Source: Ga0077536 sp035325705 (lineage in GTDB: Bacteria; Pseudomonadota; Gammaproteobacteria; Ga0077536). Taken from it: 64,000 bases of DNA. The stretch spans positions 1 through 64,000 of the forward strand of contig DAOKZI010000021.1 of NCBI GenBank assembly GCA_035325705.1, written 5' to 3'. The notes beneath the pieces are model-generated. The model was given only the letters and a program-made list of their open reading frames with translations. It had not been told where the DNA came from and made no database searches. The translations under genes were made by a program, and so were the position numbers. Each line of letters begins with the position of its first letter. The stretch's first letter is position 1. This document shows positions 8,424 through 16,649 of this stretch, one piece after another.

Positions 8424-8825
8424 ATGACCGATCGCGAAAAGAAGCTGACGAATCGCGTCATGCCGGCGCGTGCACGGAGAACGGCGCTCGACTACGCGGA
8501 CGTCGTGCGCAGCCGCCTGCGCACGATGGTGCCGATGCCTTCCTTGAGCCGGCTGGCGGCCTCCTTGCGCCTGTCCGAACGCAGCCTGCAGCGGCGTCTC
8601 ACCGCTGCCGGCACCTCGTTCAGCGAGCTGCTGCGGGAAGTACGCCTGGAGCTGTCCCGACGCCTCATGCGGCGCGAGCGCATGCCGCTGGAGGAGATTG
8701 CCTGGCGCCTAGGTTTCGAGGATCCGATCGCCTTTTCGCATGCCTTCAAGGAGTGGACCGGCCAAGCGCCGCGCGACTATCGCCGCGCCTTGGTGGGCCA
8801 AACCGCGGGCATCGGCCTCGTCTAG
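8424..8825 (+). CDS. Short AraC-type transcription regulator
   Basis: The 133-residue protein consists almost only of an AraC-type double helix-turn-helix. The first unit is SLSRLAASLRLSERSLQRRL. The second is the signature LEEIAWRLGFEDPIAFSHAF followed by KEWTGQAPRDYRR. Full AraC regulators have another 150-200 residues for effector binding upstream; no frame upstream of 8424 encodes one. It is therefore either a stand-alone DNA-binding form or the surviving 3' end of a truncated gene. It diverges from the carboxylase operon, the usual place for its regulator. Known acetone carboxylase operons are often run by sigma-54 activators, which are absent here. Confidence 0.75.
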   Translation: MTDREKKLTNRVMPARARRTALDYADVVRSRLRTMVPMPSLSRLAASLRLSERSLQRRLTAAGTSFSELLREVRLELSRRLMRRERMPLEEIAWRLGFEDPIAFSHAFKEWTGQAPRDYRRALVGQTAGIGLV

Positions 8826-8858
8826 CGCGCCGTCCTCGCGCGGCCCGCGGGCTGCTCA

Positions 8859-9254
8859 TCAGACACTGGGTTCGCAAACGCGGGGACGCGGCATTTCGTC
8901 GTTGGCGGCGGCGCGCGCGCGGGACAGGATGCCGACCGTTTCGTCGTTGGGGCAAAAGGAGAAATCCGCCACCGCGCTCGAGCCTTCGAGCGCGGCATCG
9001 CAACGCGCGACCGCCGCGCAGCGCTCGCAGGCCGACATCTGGCGGCGAGCCGTGTCGGCCGGGACGTGATCGAGATAAGCGGCCGCGCCGACGCCGCGCC
9101 GCGCGAGCATGCGGCCGAGACGCAGGCCGGCCAGGCGGCGGCTCAGCGCGGCGCGCACGCGCAGCGTCACGGCCGACTCCGACTGCCGCATGATCCTCAG
9201 CGTGATCGCCACCACCCCCGCGAGCAGCACCCCGCAGGCTGCCAGGGCCAGCAT
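8859..9254 (-). CDS. DUF6455-type membrane-anchored small protein
   Basis: From the ATG at 9254 the product has 131 residues: a hydrophobic N-terminal segment (LALAACGVLLAGVVAITLRI), then a domain with LARRGVGAAAYLDHVP, paired cysteines in CERCAAVARCD, and a terminal FCPND motif. This cysteine pattern fits the DUF6455 family as I recall it; no function is established. A longer reading to 9359 exists but lacks a convincing ribosome site. The four cysteines could bind a metal. The gene diverges from the cytochrome oxidase operon and shares with it a region holding an FNR-like site. Confidence 0.65.
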   Translation of the reverse strand: MLALAACGVLLAGVVAITLRIMRQSESAVTLRVRAALSRRLAGLRLGRMLARRGVGAAAYLDHVPADTARRQMSACERCAAVARCDAALEGSSAVADFSFCPNDETVGILSRARAAANDEMPRPRVCEPSV

Positions 9255-9365
9255 CTTCAATTCCAAGGCCGCGCACTCCCGTTTCGTGGATCTCGCAACC
9301 GGCTGCATCGCAGCGACACCGGTCGCGTGTCCTTCGCATCGTCTTGGTGGAATCGACACGTTTGC

Positions 9366-9379
9366 CTGATCCAGATCAA
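9366..9379. promoter_or_regulatory. FNR/ANR-like operator
   Basis: CTGATCCAGATCAA matches the FNR/ANR consensus TTGAT-N4-ATCAA at nine of ten fixed positions. It lies between the DUF6455-type gene and ctaC in a 411-base divergent gap. If active it would tie oxygen level to the oxidase operon. The rest of 9380-9665 shows no gene; a ribosome site GGGAGGCGAG precedes ctaC. Confidence 0.5.
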
Positions 9380-9665
9380 TTGTCTTGCTCGAAAGCTTTC
9401 CCTATGGTCCGAACCCGGGTGCGGCAAAGCCTTGCATCCGGATCCCTTCGCGATCGCGGCCACGACGCCGCGGGCACTCGCTACACGCGCGGCCCGGCGG
9501 CGGTGAAACGCGAGCGAAGGAGCCGCCGGCGGGCAACAGCCCGCCGGCGCGCGAACATAAATGAATAAGTGAGCACCGCAGACGGGATCGCGATGCGGCG
9601 CACGGCGACCGCCGCGCGAGACGCACCCGCACTGCAGGCGCTCCAGGCTTGAACGGGAGGCGAGA

Positions 9666-10889
9666 ATGCGGTTGTGGGGGAGCTGGCGCGCGCTGCGCCA
9701 GGGTGGGCTGCTGTGTCTCGCGAGTGCGCTCGCTGCGCCCGCCTGCGCCGAGATGCAGATCAACTTCCCGGAGCCGGCGTCGGCCGGCGCGCGGGACATC
9801 TACGACATCCACATGCTGACCATGCGCATCACCTTCGTGCTGCTCGTGCTCATCTATGCCGTGGTCTGCTACTCGCTGTTCGTGCACCGCAAGAGCCGCG
9901 GTGCGGTGGCGGATCAAAGACTCCATCTCGGCAAGTTCGCGCGCTGGTCCTGGGTGCTGGTACCGATCATGGTGCTCGGCGTCGATCTCACGATCGCCGG
10001 CAGCGCCGAGAACGTCCTGCATCGGCTCTGGCTGGTGCCGAAAGACGAGGACATGCTCGAGGTCAAGGTCGTCGGCCATCAGTGGTGGTGGGAATACGAG
10101 TACCTCGATCAGAAGCTCAACGTCGAGAGCCGCGCGCTGCCGCCGGAAAAGGCCGGGGAGCACTACCTGCGTGAGGTCGACCACCGCCTCGTGCTGCCGA
10201 CCCACACCCGCATTCGCTTCCTGCACACCTCGGCCGACGTCAACCACGCTTTCTGGGTGCCCGAGCTCGGCATGAAGAAGGACGCCATCGCCGGCTATGT
10301 GACCGAGACCTGGGCCGTGATCGATCGCGAAGGCGTGTTCCGCGGCCAGTGCGCGGAGCTCTGCGGCACCTGGCACGCGAAGATGCCGGTGGTGGTCGAG
10401 GCAATCAGCCCGGAGAAGTTCTCCGGCTGGGTCGAAGAGCAGCGCAAGCTCGCTGCGGTGGCCGCCGCGGAAGCGGCGTCGGACAAGGTGTGGAGCAAGG
10501 AAGATCTGATCGAGCGCGGCCGCGACGCGTACAACAAGAGCTGCGCGGCCTGCCACCAGCTCGACGGCAAGGGCTTGCCGCCGGCCTTCCCGCCGCTGAT
10601 CGCGGGCCAGCCCTTCCCGGCCAGCGCCGATCTGACCAAGCCGCTCGCGGATCGCGGCTTCTTCAAGGACGGCAAGATCGTGCTCGGCACCGTCGAGCAT
10701 CACCTCGACATCATCCTGCGCGGCATTCCCGGCACTGCGATGCAGCCGTGGGCGCAGTTGAACAATCTGGACGTCGCGGCGATCGCGACTTACGAGCGCA
10801 ATGCCTGGGGGAACGACACGGGCGACGTCGTGCAGCCGGCCGACGTCGAAAAGGCCCGCGCCGCCAGCCAGACCGCCGCCGCGCAGTGA
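9666..10889 (+). CDS. ctaC: Cytochrome c oxidase subunit II with fused cytochrome c (caa3 type)
   Basis: The 407-residue subunit receives electrons at the CuA centre and passes them to subunit I. An N-terminal signal-like segment and two membrane helices are followed by the cupredoxin domain with WWWEYEY and the CuA loop CAELCGTWHAKM (Cys229, Cys233, His237, Met240). A C-terminal cytochrome c domain carries CAACH (Cys293, Cys296, His297), which marks a caa3-type enzyme. The ribosome site GGGAGG lies just upstream of the ATG. It opens an operon with ctaD, ctaG, ctaE and assembly genes. The oxidase would sit in the inner membrane and reduce oxygen to water. Confidence 0.96.
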   Translation: MRLWGSWRALRQGGLLCLASALAAPACAEMQINFPEPASAGARDIYDIHMLTMRITFVLLVLIYAVVCYSLFVHRKSRGAVADQRLHLGKFARWSWVLVPIMVLGVDLTIAGSAENVLHRLWLVPKDEDMLEVKVVGHQWWWEYEYLDQKLNVESRALPPEKAGEHYLREVDHRLVLPTHTRIRFLHTSADVNHAFWVPELGMKKDAIAGYVTETWAVIDREGVFRGQCAELCGTWHAKMPVVVEAISPEKFSGWVEEQRKLAAVAAAEAASDKVWSKEDLIERGRDAYNKSCAACHQLDGKGLPPAFPPLIAGQPFPASADLTKPLADRGFFKDGKIVLGTVEHHLDIILRGIPGTAMQPWAQLNNLDVAAIATYERNAWGNDTGDVVQPADVEKARAASQTAAAQ

Positions 10890-10927
10890 GCGCGCGTCAG
10901 CCACCCGCCCCGAAGGAGATCCAAGCC

Positions 10928-12532
10928 ATGTCCACCGTCACGGTTCACGACCACGATGTCCAGGATCACCATCATCACGCGATGCCGAGCGGCTGGCGCC
11001 GCTGGCTGCTCAGCACCAATCACAAGGACATCGGCACGCTGTACATGATCTTCGCGCTGGTGATGCTGTTCACCGGCGGCTTCATGGCGATGCTGATCCG
11101 CGCCGAGCTGTTCATGCCCGGCATCCAGCTCCTGCAGCCCGATCTCTACAACAACATGGTCACCAATCATGCGCTGATCATGGTGTTCGGCGCCGTGATG
11201 CCGGCCGCGGCCGGCATGGCGAACTGGATGATCCCGCTGATGATCGGCGCGCCGGACATGGCGCTGCCGCGCTTGAACAATCTGTCGTTCTGGATGCTGG
11301 CCGCGGGCGGCCTGCTGCTGATCTGCTCGATCCTCGTGCCTTTCGTGCCAGGCGGTGGCACGCCGGTCAACACCGGCTGGACGCTCTATCCGCCGCTGTC
11401 GCTGCAGGTCGGGATGTCGATGGATCTGCTGATCTTCACCGTCCACCTCCTCGGCATCTCTTCGATCCTGGCGTCGATCAACATCATCGTCACGCTGTTC
11501 AACACGCGCGCGCCGGGCATGACGCTGATGAAGATGCCGATCTTCTGCTGGGCCTGGATGGTCACGGCCTTTCTGCTGATCCTCATCATGCCGGCGCTCG
11601 CCAGCGGCGTGACGATGCTGCTCTTCGATCGCCATTTCGGCACCAGCTTCTTCAACGCCGCCGGCGGCGGCGATCCGGTGCTGTTCCAGCATCTGTTCTG
11701 GTTCTTCGGCCACCCCGAGGTCTATGTGCTGCTGCTGCCGTCGATGGGCATCGTCGCGCACATCGTGCCGACCTTCTCGCGCAAGCCGCTGTTCGGCTAC
11801 ACCTCGACGGTCGGCGCGATGATCTCGATCGGCGCCATCGGCATGCTGGTGTGGGCGCACCACCAGTACACGATCGGCATGTCGCTCGCGGCGGTGACCT
11901 ACTTCATGATCGGCACGATCCTCATCTCGATCCCGGTCGGCCTCATGATCCTGAACTTCATCGCCACGATGTGGCGCGGTGCGATGAGCTTCGAGACGCC
12001 GATGCTGTTCGCGATCGCGATCATCCTGCTGTTCACGTTCGCCGGCATGACGGGCGTGATGCTGGCCGTGATCCCTGGCGACATCCAGTATCACGACTCC
12101 TATTTCGTGGTCGCGCATTTCCACTACGCGCTGATCCCGGGCGCCCTGTTCGGCCTCTATGCCGGCGTCTTCTACTGGCTGCCGAAATGGACCGGCCACA
12201 TGTACGACGAGAAGCTCGGCAAGCTCTTCTTCTGGCTGACGATGATCGGCTTCAACCTGACCTTCTTCCCGCAGCACTTCCTGGGGCTCGCGGGCATGCC
12301 GCGCCGCATCGTCGACTACAACCTCGTGTTCACCGAGTTCAACATGCTCTCGAGCATCGGCGCCTTCATCTTCGGCGTCTCGCAGATCCTGCTGCCGATC
12401 ATCATCATCAAGACGATCCGCGGCGGGCAGAAGGCGAGCGCTCGCGTATGGGAGGCGAGTGAAGGGCTGGAGTGGATGCTGCCGTCGCCGCCGCCCTTCC
12501 ACAGCTTCAGCGAGCCGCCGGTCATCAAGTAA
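10928..12532 (+). CDS. ctaD: Cytochrome c oxidase subunit I
   Basis: The 534-residue haem-copper oxidase core has about twelve membrane helices. Landmarks are STNHKDIGTLY at the N-terminus, WFFGHPEVYVLLLPSMG (CuB histidine and cross-linked tyrosine region), the HHQYTIGM stretch and YHDSYFVVAHFHYALIPG (haem a and a3 ligands). A histidine-rich leader, HDHDVQDHHHH, precedes the first helix. The ATG at 10928 lies 39 bases after ctaC behind a GAAGGAGA ribosome site; the longer reading in this frame overlaps ctaC and is not used. This is the oxygen-reducing, proton-pumping subunit. Confidence 0.97.
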   Translation: MSTVTVHDHDVQDHHHHAMPSGWRRWLLSTNHKDIGTLYMIFALVMLFTGGFMAMLIRAELFMPGIQLLQPDLYNNMVTNHALIMVFGAVMPAAAGMANWMIPLMIGAPDMALPRLNNLSFWMLAAGGLLLICSILVPFVPGGGTPVNTGWTLYPPLSLQVGMSMDLLIFTVHLLGISSILASINIIVTLFNTRAPGMTLMKMPIFCWAWMVTAFLLILIMPALASGVTMLLFDRHFGTSFFNAAGGGDPVLFQHLFWFFGHPEVYVLLLPSMGIVAHIVPTFSRKPLFGYTSTVGAMISIGAIGMLVWAHHQYTIGMSLAAVTYFMIGTILISIPVGLMILNFIATMWRGAMSFETPMLFAIAIILLFTFAGMTGVMLAVIPGDIQYHDSYFVVAHFHYALIPGALFGLYAGVFYWLPKWTGHMYDEKLGKLFFWLTMIGFNLTFFPQHFLGLAGMPRRIVDYNLVFTEFNMLSSIGAFIFGVSQILLPIIIIKTIRGGQKASARVWEASEGLEWMLPSPPPFHSFSEPPVIK

Positions 12533-12554
12533 GCCTGGCCGCGAGGAACGAGCC

Positions 12555-13139
12555 GTGGACGAGAAGCAGCCGACCAGGCCCGCAGGCGCGCGCGGCGCCC
12601 TGCTGCTCGCGCTGGTCCCGCTCACGATGTTCGCGCTCGGCTTCGCGCTCGCGCCGCTGTACTCGATGATCTGCGAGGCGGTCGGCATTCAGAGCGCGGC
12701 GGCGGCCGTGGCCGGCGCGCGTGAGCTTGCGGCTGCGCCGCAGGATCGCGTGGTGACGGTGCGCTTCGACACCAACGTGCCCAGCGATCTGCCGTGGGAG
12801 TTCGTCGCCGACGCCGGGCGCCTCGAAGTCCGGCCCGGCGTCATGCAGGAAATGAAATTCCGCGTCCGCAACCGCTCCGACCGGCCCCTCGTCGGCCGCG
12901 CCATTCCGAGCGTGGTGCCGTGGCAGGCCGAGCGCCATTTCCTCAAGACCGAATGCTTCTGCTTCCGCGATCAGGCCATCGGCCCGGGCGAGAGCAGGGA
13001 AATGATCCTGCGCTTCCAGCTTGCGCCGGCGCTGCCGGAAGAGATCGATGCGCTCACGCTGTCCTATACCTTCCTGCGTCACGACACTGCCGCGCAGACC
13101 GCGGCGGCGGACGCGACGCTCAACCCCAGCAAGGAATGA
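12555..13139 (+). CDS. ctaG: Cytochrome c oxidase assembly protein CtaG/Cox11
   Basis: The 194-residue copper chaperone delivers copper to the CuB site of subunit I. It has one N-terminal membrane helix ending LYSMICEAVG, whose Cys is part of the copper site, and the family's TECFCFRDQ motif (normally CFCFxxQ) in the periplasmic domain. The start is taken as GTG at 12555, 23 bases after ctaD; no in-frame ATG gives the full helix without running into ctaD. Length and order are typical for alpha-, beta- and gammaproteobacterial caa3/aa3 operons. Confidence 0.93.
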   Translation: MDEKQPTRPAGARGALLLALVPLTMFALGFALAPLYSMICEAVGIQSAAAAVAGARELAAAPQDRVVTVRFDTNVPSDLPWEFVADAGRLEVRPGVMQEMKFRVRNRSDRPLVGRAIPSVVPWQAERHFLKTECFCFRDQAIGPGESREMILRFQLAPALPEEIDALTLSYTFLRHDTAAQTAAADATLNPSKE

Positions 13140-13147
13140 GTCGAGCC

Positions 13148-14011
13148 ATGGCCCAGTCCGCGAACAAGTACTACCTGCCCGATCCGAGCCCCTGGCCGAT
13201 CCTGATGACGATCGCCGTGTTCAGCCTGCTGCTCGGCACCGGGCTGTCGATCAACGGCCTGTGGCCCGGGACCGTGCTCGTCGTGCTCGCGCTCGCGCTG
13301 TTCGCCTACCTGCTGTTCGCGTGGTTCGGCGACATCGTCCGCGAGAACTCGGAAGGCCTGTACAACGATCGCGTCGACAGCTCCTTCCGCCAGGGCATGG
13401 TGTGGTTCATCGCCTCGGAGGTGTTCTTCTTCCTGGCGTTCTTCGCTTCGCTCTACTACCTGCGCACCGTCGCCGCCGACTGGCTGACCGGCAAGGGCTA
13501 TCTCGCCGGCACCCACGAGCTGCTCTACAACCAGTTCTTCTCCGAGTGGCCGCGCACGGGCCCGGGCATCAAGGAAGAGTTCGAGCCGATGGGCGCCTGG
13601 GGCGTGCCGGCGCTCAACACCGTGATCCTCTTGACCAGCGGCGCGACCGTCACCTGGGCGCACTGGGGGCTGAAGACCGGCAACCGCGGGCTGCTGATCA
13701 AGGGGCTCGCGTTGACCATCGCGCTCGGTCTGCTCTTCGTCGTCATGCAGGCCTGGGAATACCAGGAGGCCTACCAGCACATGCACCTGACCCTCAAGTC
13801 GGGCGTATACGGCTCGACCTTCTTCATGCTGACCGGCTTCCACGGCTTGCATGTCACCATCGGTTCGATCATGCTGGCTGCGATTCTCGGGCGCAGCCTC
13901 AAAGGCCATTTCACCCCGCAGAACCATTTCGCGTTCGAAGCGGTGGCCTGGTACTGGCACTTCGTCGACGTGGTCTGGCTGGGTCTCTTCATCTTCGTGT
14001 ACATCATGTAG
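13148..14011 (+). CDS. ctaE: Cytochrome c oxidase subunit III
   Basis: The 287-residue protein has seven predicted helices, with YYLPDPSPWPIL at the start, SSFRQGMVWFIASEVFFFLAFF with the conserved Glu, and the closing HFAFEAVAWYWHFVDVVWLGLF that typifies subunit III. The start is taken as ATG at 13148, about a dozen bases after an AAGGA ribosome site. An ATG at 13136 overlapping the ctaG stop would add four residues and cannot be excluded. The subunit stabilises the proton-pumping core. Confidence 0.95.
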   Translation: MAQSANKYYLPDPSPWPILMTIAVFSLLLGTGLSINGLWPGTVLVVLALALFAYLLFAWFGDIVRENSEGLYNDRVDSSFRQGMVWFIASEVFFFLAFFASLYYLRTVAADWLTGKGYLAGTHELLYNQFFSEWPRTGPGIKEEFEPMGAWGVPALNTVILLTSGATVTWAHWGLKTGNRGLLIKGLALTIALGLLFVVMQAWEYQEAYQHMHLTLKSGVYGSTFFMLTGFHGLHVTIGSIMLAAILGRSLKGHFTPQNHFAFEAVAWYWHFVDVVWLGLFIFVYIM

Positions 14012-14049
14012 CAGCGCTCCGGCTTGTCGCCGGAGGAAGGAAGAAGAGG

Positions 14050-14268
14050 ATGGACAGCATCGTTTTCAAGCTTCCGGCTATCGTGCTCATGGTCCTGACG
14101 GCCGGTGTGTTGATCGAAGCCCTGTATTTTCTGGCGCGCGATCACGGCGACGTCGACAAGACCCGCGTCGCGCGCGCCTTGTCGATCCGCGTCAGCCTGG
14201 CCTTGGCGCTGTTCGTGATGCTGATCGGCGGCGCCTTCGTGGGGCTCGTCCAGCCGCACGGCCTGTGA
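14050..14268 (+). CDS. DUF2909-type twin transmembrane protein
   Basis: The 72-residue protein has two membrane helices (residues about 7-27 and 48-68) joined by the charged turn ARDHGDVDKTRVARAL. Small proteins of the DUF2909 type stand in the same place between subunit III and SURF1 in Pseudomonas-like operons; their role is unknown. A GGAGGAAGGAAGAAGAGG stretch serves as ribosome site. Being wedged inside the operon, it probably assists oxidase assembly or stability. Confidence 0.8.
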   Translation: MDSIVFKLPAIVLMVLTAGVLIEALYFLARDHGDVDKTRVARALSIRVSLALALFVMLIGGAFVGLVQPHGL

Positions 14269-14272
14269 GCCG

Positions 14273-15025
14273 ATGCCGCTGCGAGCCCCGGCGCAGCGGC
14301 CGACGCTGTTATTGACGCTGGTCGCGATAGCCATCGTCGCGACCTGTCTGCGGCTGTGCTGGTGGCAGCTCGAGCGGGCGCAAGGAAAGCGCCGCCTGCA
14401 CGACGCGCTGATCGAGCGCAGCCGCGCGAGCCCGCTCGCTTTGAACGCCGCGTTTCGATATCGCGAAGCGCTGCGCTTTCGCGCCGTCACCGCGCGCGGC
14501 TTCTTCGAGCCGGGCGCTCAGATCTATCTCGACAATCAGGTTCGCGACGGCCGGCCCGGCGCGCTGCTCGTGACGCCTTTCCGGATCGAGCACGGCGGAC
14601 CGCGCGTGCTGGTGTTGCGCGGCTGGGTGCCCTGGTCCGCGGATCGGACGAGACTGCCGCCAGCCCCTGCGCCGGCCGGCCTCGTCGAAATCGCGGCCGT
14701 GCTCGATGCGCCGCCCGCGCACAGCGGCGTGCTGGGCGATGCGCCCGCCGCGGCCTATGCCGGCGCGGTGTGGCCGTGGCTGGACGAGGCAGCGATGCAG
14801 CGGCGCGCCGGCGCCTATGCCGCGGGCTTCGTGCTGCGCCAGAGCGGCGCGGACGAGGCGCCGCTCGAGCGCACGCCGGTCGTCGTCGAGGACAAGCGTG
14901 CAATGCACCTCGCTTACGCCGTGCAGTGGGCCGCGCTCGCGCTGCTCGCCGGCCTCATCTACTTGCGCCTGCTGCGCGGTCCGCGCGACGCAGGCGTCGC
15001 GCGGGCAGCGGAAGACGCGGCGTGA
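14273..15025 (+). CDS. SURF1-family oxidase assembly protein
   Basis: The 250-residue protein has the SURF1 layout: an N-terminal helix followed by CWWQLERAQGK, a periplasmic domain with YLDNQVRDGRPGALLVTPF and VLRGWVPW, and a C-terminal helix (HLAYAVQWAALALLAGLIYL). SURF1 proteins help insert haem a into subunit I. It begins four bases after the DUF2909-type gene, and its TGA overlaps the GTG start of the next gene. Confidence 0.93.
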   Translation: MPLRAPAQRPTLLLTLVAIAIVATCLRLCWWQLERAQGKRRLHDALIERSRASPLALNAAFRYREALRFRAVTARGFFEPGAQIYLDNQVRDGRPGALLVTPFRIEHGGPRVLVLRGWVPWSADRTRLPPAPAPAGLVEIAAVLDAPPAHSGVLGDAPAAAYAGAVWPWLDEAAMQRRAGAYAAGFVLRQSGADEAPLERTPVVVEDKRAMHLAYAVQWAALALLAGLIYLRLLRGPRDAGVARAAEDAA

Positions 15026-15630
15026 ATGCGAGCCCCGACACTGCGCGACTCGCCGCCGGCCGGCGCTCGCTGCTCGCGCTGGTGCTGGTCTGCGCCCTGC
15101 CCTTCGTCGCGGCCTGGCTGCTGATGGCTTTTCCGGACTGGCGGCCCGAAGGCCGCTCGCAGCGCGGTGAGCTTTTCGATCCCGTGGTGCCGCTCGCCGG
15201 CGACGTTTTCCACGATCTCGCCGGCGCGTCGTTCGAAGCGCAGGCATTGAACGGCAAGTGGACCCTGGCCTGGCTCGCCACCGAGCCTTGCGACGCTGCC
15301 TGCGATCGGCCGCTCGGAGTGTTGCAGCGCGTTCGACGCCTGCTCGGCGAGCACACCCGCGACGCGCAGGTGCTCGCGATCCTGCTCCAGCCGCCGGCCG
15401 ATCCGGCCTGGCGCGCGCGGATGCAGGCCGATCGGATGACGCGCGTGATCGCCGGGCCGCCCGCGACGCTCACGGCGCTCGCGGCGCAGCTGCGCGCGGA
15501 CACGGCGTCCGCGCGTTTCTTCATCCTCGATCCGCGCGGCCGGCTGGTCCTGCGCTATGCGGGAGACGCCCCGTGGCGCGAGATGCTCGAAGACCTGCAG
15601 CATCTGCTGCGCTACGTGAAGTTCGAATGA
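15022..15630 (+). CDS. SCO-like membrane-anchored thioredoxin-fold protein
   Basis: The 202-residue protein has one N-terminal helix (LALVLVCALPFVAAWLLMAF) and a periplasmic domain of thioredoxin-like pattern: ALNGKWTLAWLATEPCDAACD, then FFILDPRGRLVLRYAGDAPW. Cys90 and Cys94 form CxxxC, the spacing used by SCO copper chaperones for CuA, although the downstream His of SCO is not obvious. The GTG start at 15022 overlaps the SURF1 stop, so the two are coupled. A role in maturing the CuA site of CtaC is inferred from motif and position. The usual ctaA (haem A synthase) and cyoE genes do not follow here. Confidence 0.75.
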   Translation: MNASPDTARLAAGRRSLLALVLVCALPFVAAWLLMAFPDWRPEGRSQRGELFDPVVPLAGDVFHDLAGASFEAQALNGKWTLAWLATEPCDAACDRPLGVLQRVRRLLGEHTRDAQVLAILLQPPADPAWRARMQADRMTRVIAGPPATLTALAAQLRADTASARFFILDPRGRLVLRYAGDAPWREMLEDLQHLLRYVKFE

Positions 15631-15658
15631 AGGCGCGGCCCACGCGGTCGGCACGGCG

Positions 15659-16258
15659 ATGAACGATCGTACCCGCGCATTGCGCATCGGGCTCGTGTCG
15701 GTCAGCGATCGCGCCGCGCGCGGCGTCTACGAGGACGCCGGCCTGCCCGCACTCGAGCAGTGGCTGCAGACCGCGCTGCGCTCGCCCTATGCGATCGAGC
15801 GTCACCTGATCCCGGACGAACAGGCGCTGATCGAATCGACGCTGATCGAGCTGGTCGATACGCTCGCCTGCGATCTGGTGCTGACCACCGGCGGCACCGG
15901 CCCGGCGCCGCGCGACGTGACGCCGGACGCGACGCTCGCGGTGGGCGATCGCGTGATGCCGGGTTTCGGCGAGCAGATGCGACAGCTGAGCCTGCACTTC
16001 GTGCCGACCGCGATCCTGTCGCGGCAGGTCGCCGTGATTCGCCGGCAGGCGCTGATCATTAATTTGCCGGGCCAGCCGAAGTCGATACGCGAGACGCTGG
16101 AAGGTCTGCGTGGGCAGGACGGCGCGCGCGGAGTCCCCGGGATCTTCGCTGCCGTGCCCTATTGCCTGGATCTGATCGGTGGGCCTTACGTGGAGACGAA
16201 CGACGAGATCGTCGCGGCGTTCCGACCGCGCAGCGCGGCGAAACCGGGCAGCGCCTAG
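15659..16258 (+). CDS. mogA: MogA-type molybdopterin adenylyltransferase
   Basis: The 199-residue protein is of the MoaB/MogA family, which activates molybdopterin by adenylylation before molybdate insertion. It has the opening LRIGLVSVSDRAARGVYEDAG, the nucleotide-binding TTGGTGPAPRDVTPDAT and the later LIINLPGQPKSIRETL, all typical of MogA. Length is normal. It follows the oxidase genes by 28 bases with no metabolic link, and is the last chromosomal-style gene before the cassette island. A ModE-like regulator near 55 kb also points to molybdenum metabolism in this genome. Confidence 0.9.
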   Translation: MNDRTRALRIGLVSVSDRAARGVYEDAGLPALEQWLQTALRSPYAIERHLIPDEQALIESTLIELVDTLACDLVLTTGGTGPAPRDVTPDATLAVGDRVMPGFGEQMRQLSLHFVPTAILSRQVAVIRRQALIINLPGQPKSIRETLEGLRGQDGARGVPGIFAAVPYCLDLIGGPYVETNDEIVAAFRPRSAAKPGSA

Positions 16259-16261
16259 CAC

Positions 16262-16423
16262 TCAGCGAGTGCGCCGCAATAGTCGAGCGCCGGACCAGGC
16301 GTCACCTTTGCATTCGGCCAGGGTATCGATCAGCGCGATGATGCGCTGCCAGCACTCTGCCGTTGTCGTGCTATTGAAAATCCGATCGCAGCCGCGCAAG
16401 TAAGTGCCTTTTAAATCCGCCAC
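16262..16423 (-). CDS. Possible small ORF or gene remnant, convergent with mogA
   Basis: Minus-strand codons give 53 residues from a GTG at 16423 to a TGA at 16262, with a protein-like sequence (ADLKGTYLRGCDRIFNSTT, then ECWQRIIALIDTLAECKGDA). The open frame extends upstream to a stop near 16485 without a good start or ribosome site. It may be the 3' end of an older gene cut by the cassette island. I do not recognise it. The rest of 16424-16580 shows no gene, and no integron integrase coding sequence can be read on either strand. Confidence 0.25.
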   Translation of the reverse strand: MADLKGTYLRGCDRIFNSTTTAECWQRIIALIDTLAECKGDAWSGARLLRRTR

Positions 16424-16579
16424 CTTCGAAACGCGCCGTACCGAGATAGCGTCCAGGTCGATGCAATCCTTTGCAATCGCTGCCTAGCGCACTGACGGGC
16501 AGAACGTTGAACATGTCCGACGCCGGCCGGGCAATAGGCGCATACCGGAGCAGCGCGAGGGGCTCCTGCGTGCATCACG

Positions 16580-16631
16580 TCACATCGACGAGCGGATTTG
16601 CGTCAAATAAACGTCCATTTAGCTGTTATGT
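16580..16631. other. Left boundary of the cassette run (attI- or attC-like recombination point)
   Basis: GTTATGT at 16625-16631 fits the GTTRRRY core cleaved by integron integrases as closely as the first cassette requires: its reverse complement ACATAAC is exactly the R'' box of the first attC at 17127-17133. The cut point therefore lies after base 16625. The upstream 45 bases are AT-rich (AAATAAACGTCCATTTAGCT) and lack the long palindrome of an attC, so an attI-type or decayed site is more likely. No integrase gene lies beside it. Confidence 0.55.
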
Positions 16632-16649
16632 TTCATTGAGATTTCTGAG

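Noticed and set aside
16257..16272. GCACTCAGCGAGTGC as a rho-independent terminator for mogA
   Set aside because: The stem is only six base pairs and no T-run follows.
16259..16624. Integron integrase gene beside the cassettes
   Set aside because: The gap is too short and neither strand reads tyrosine-recombinase motifs.
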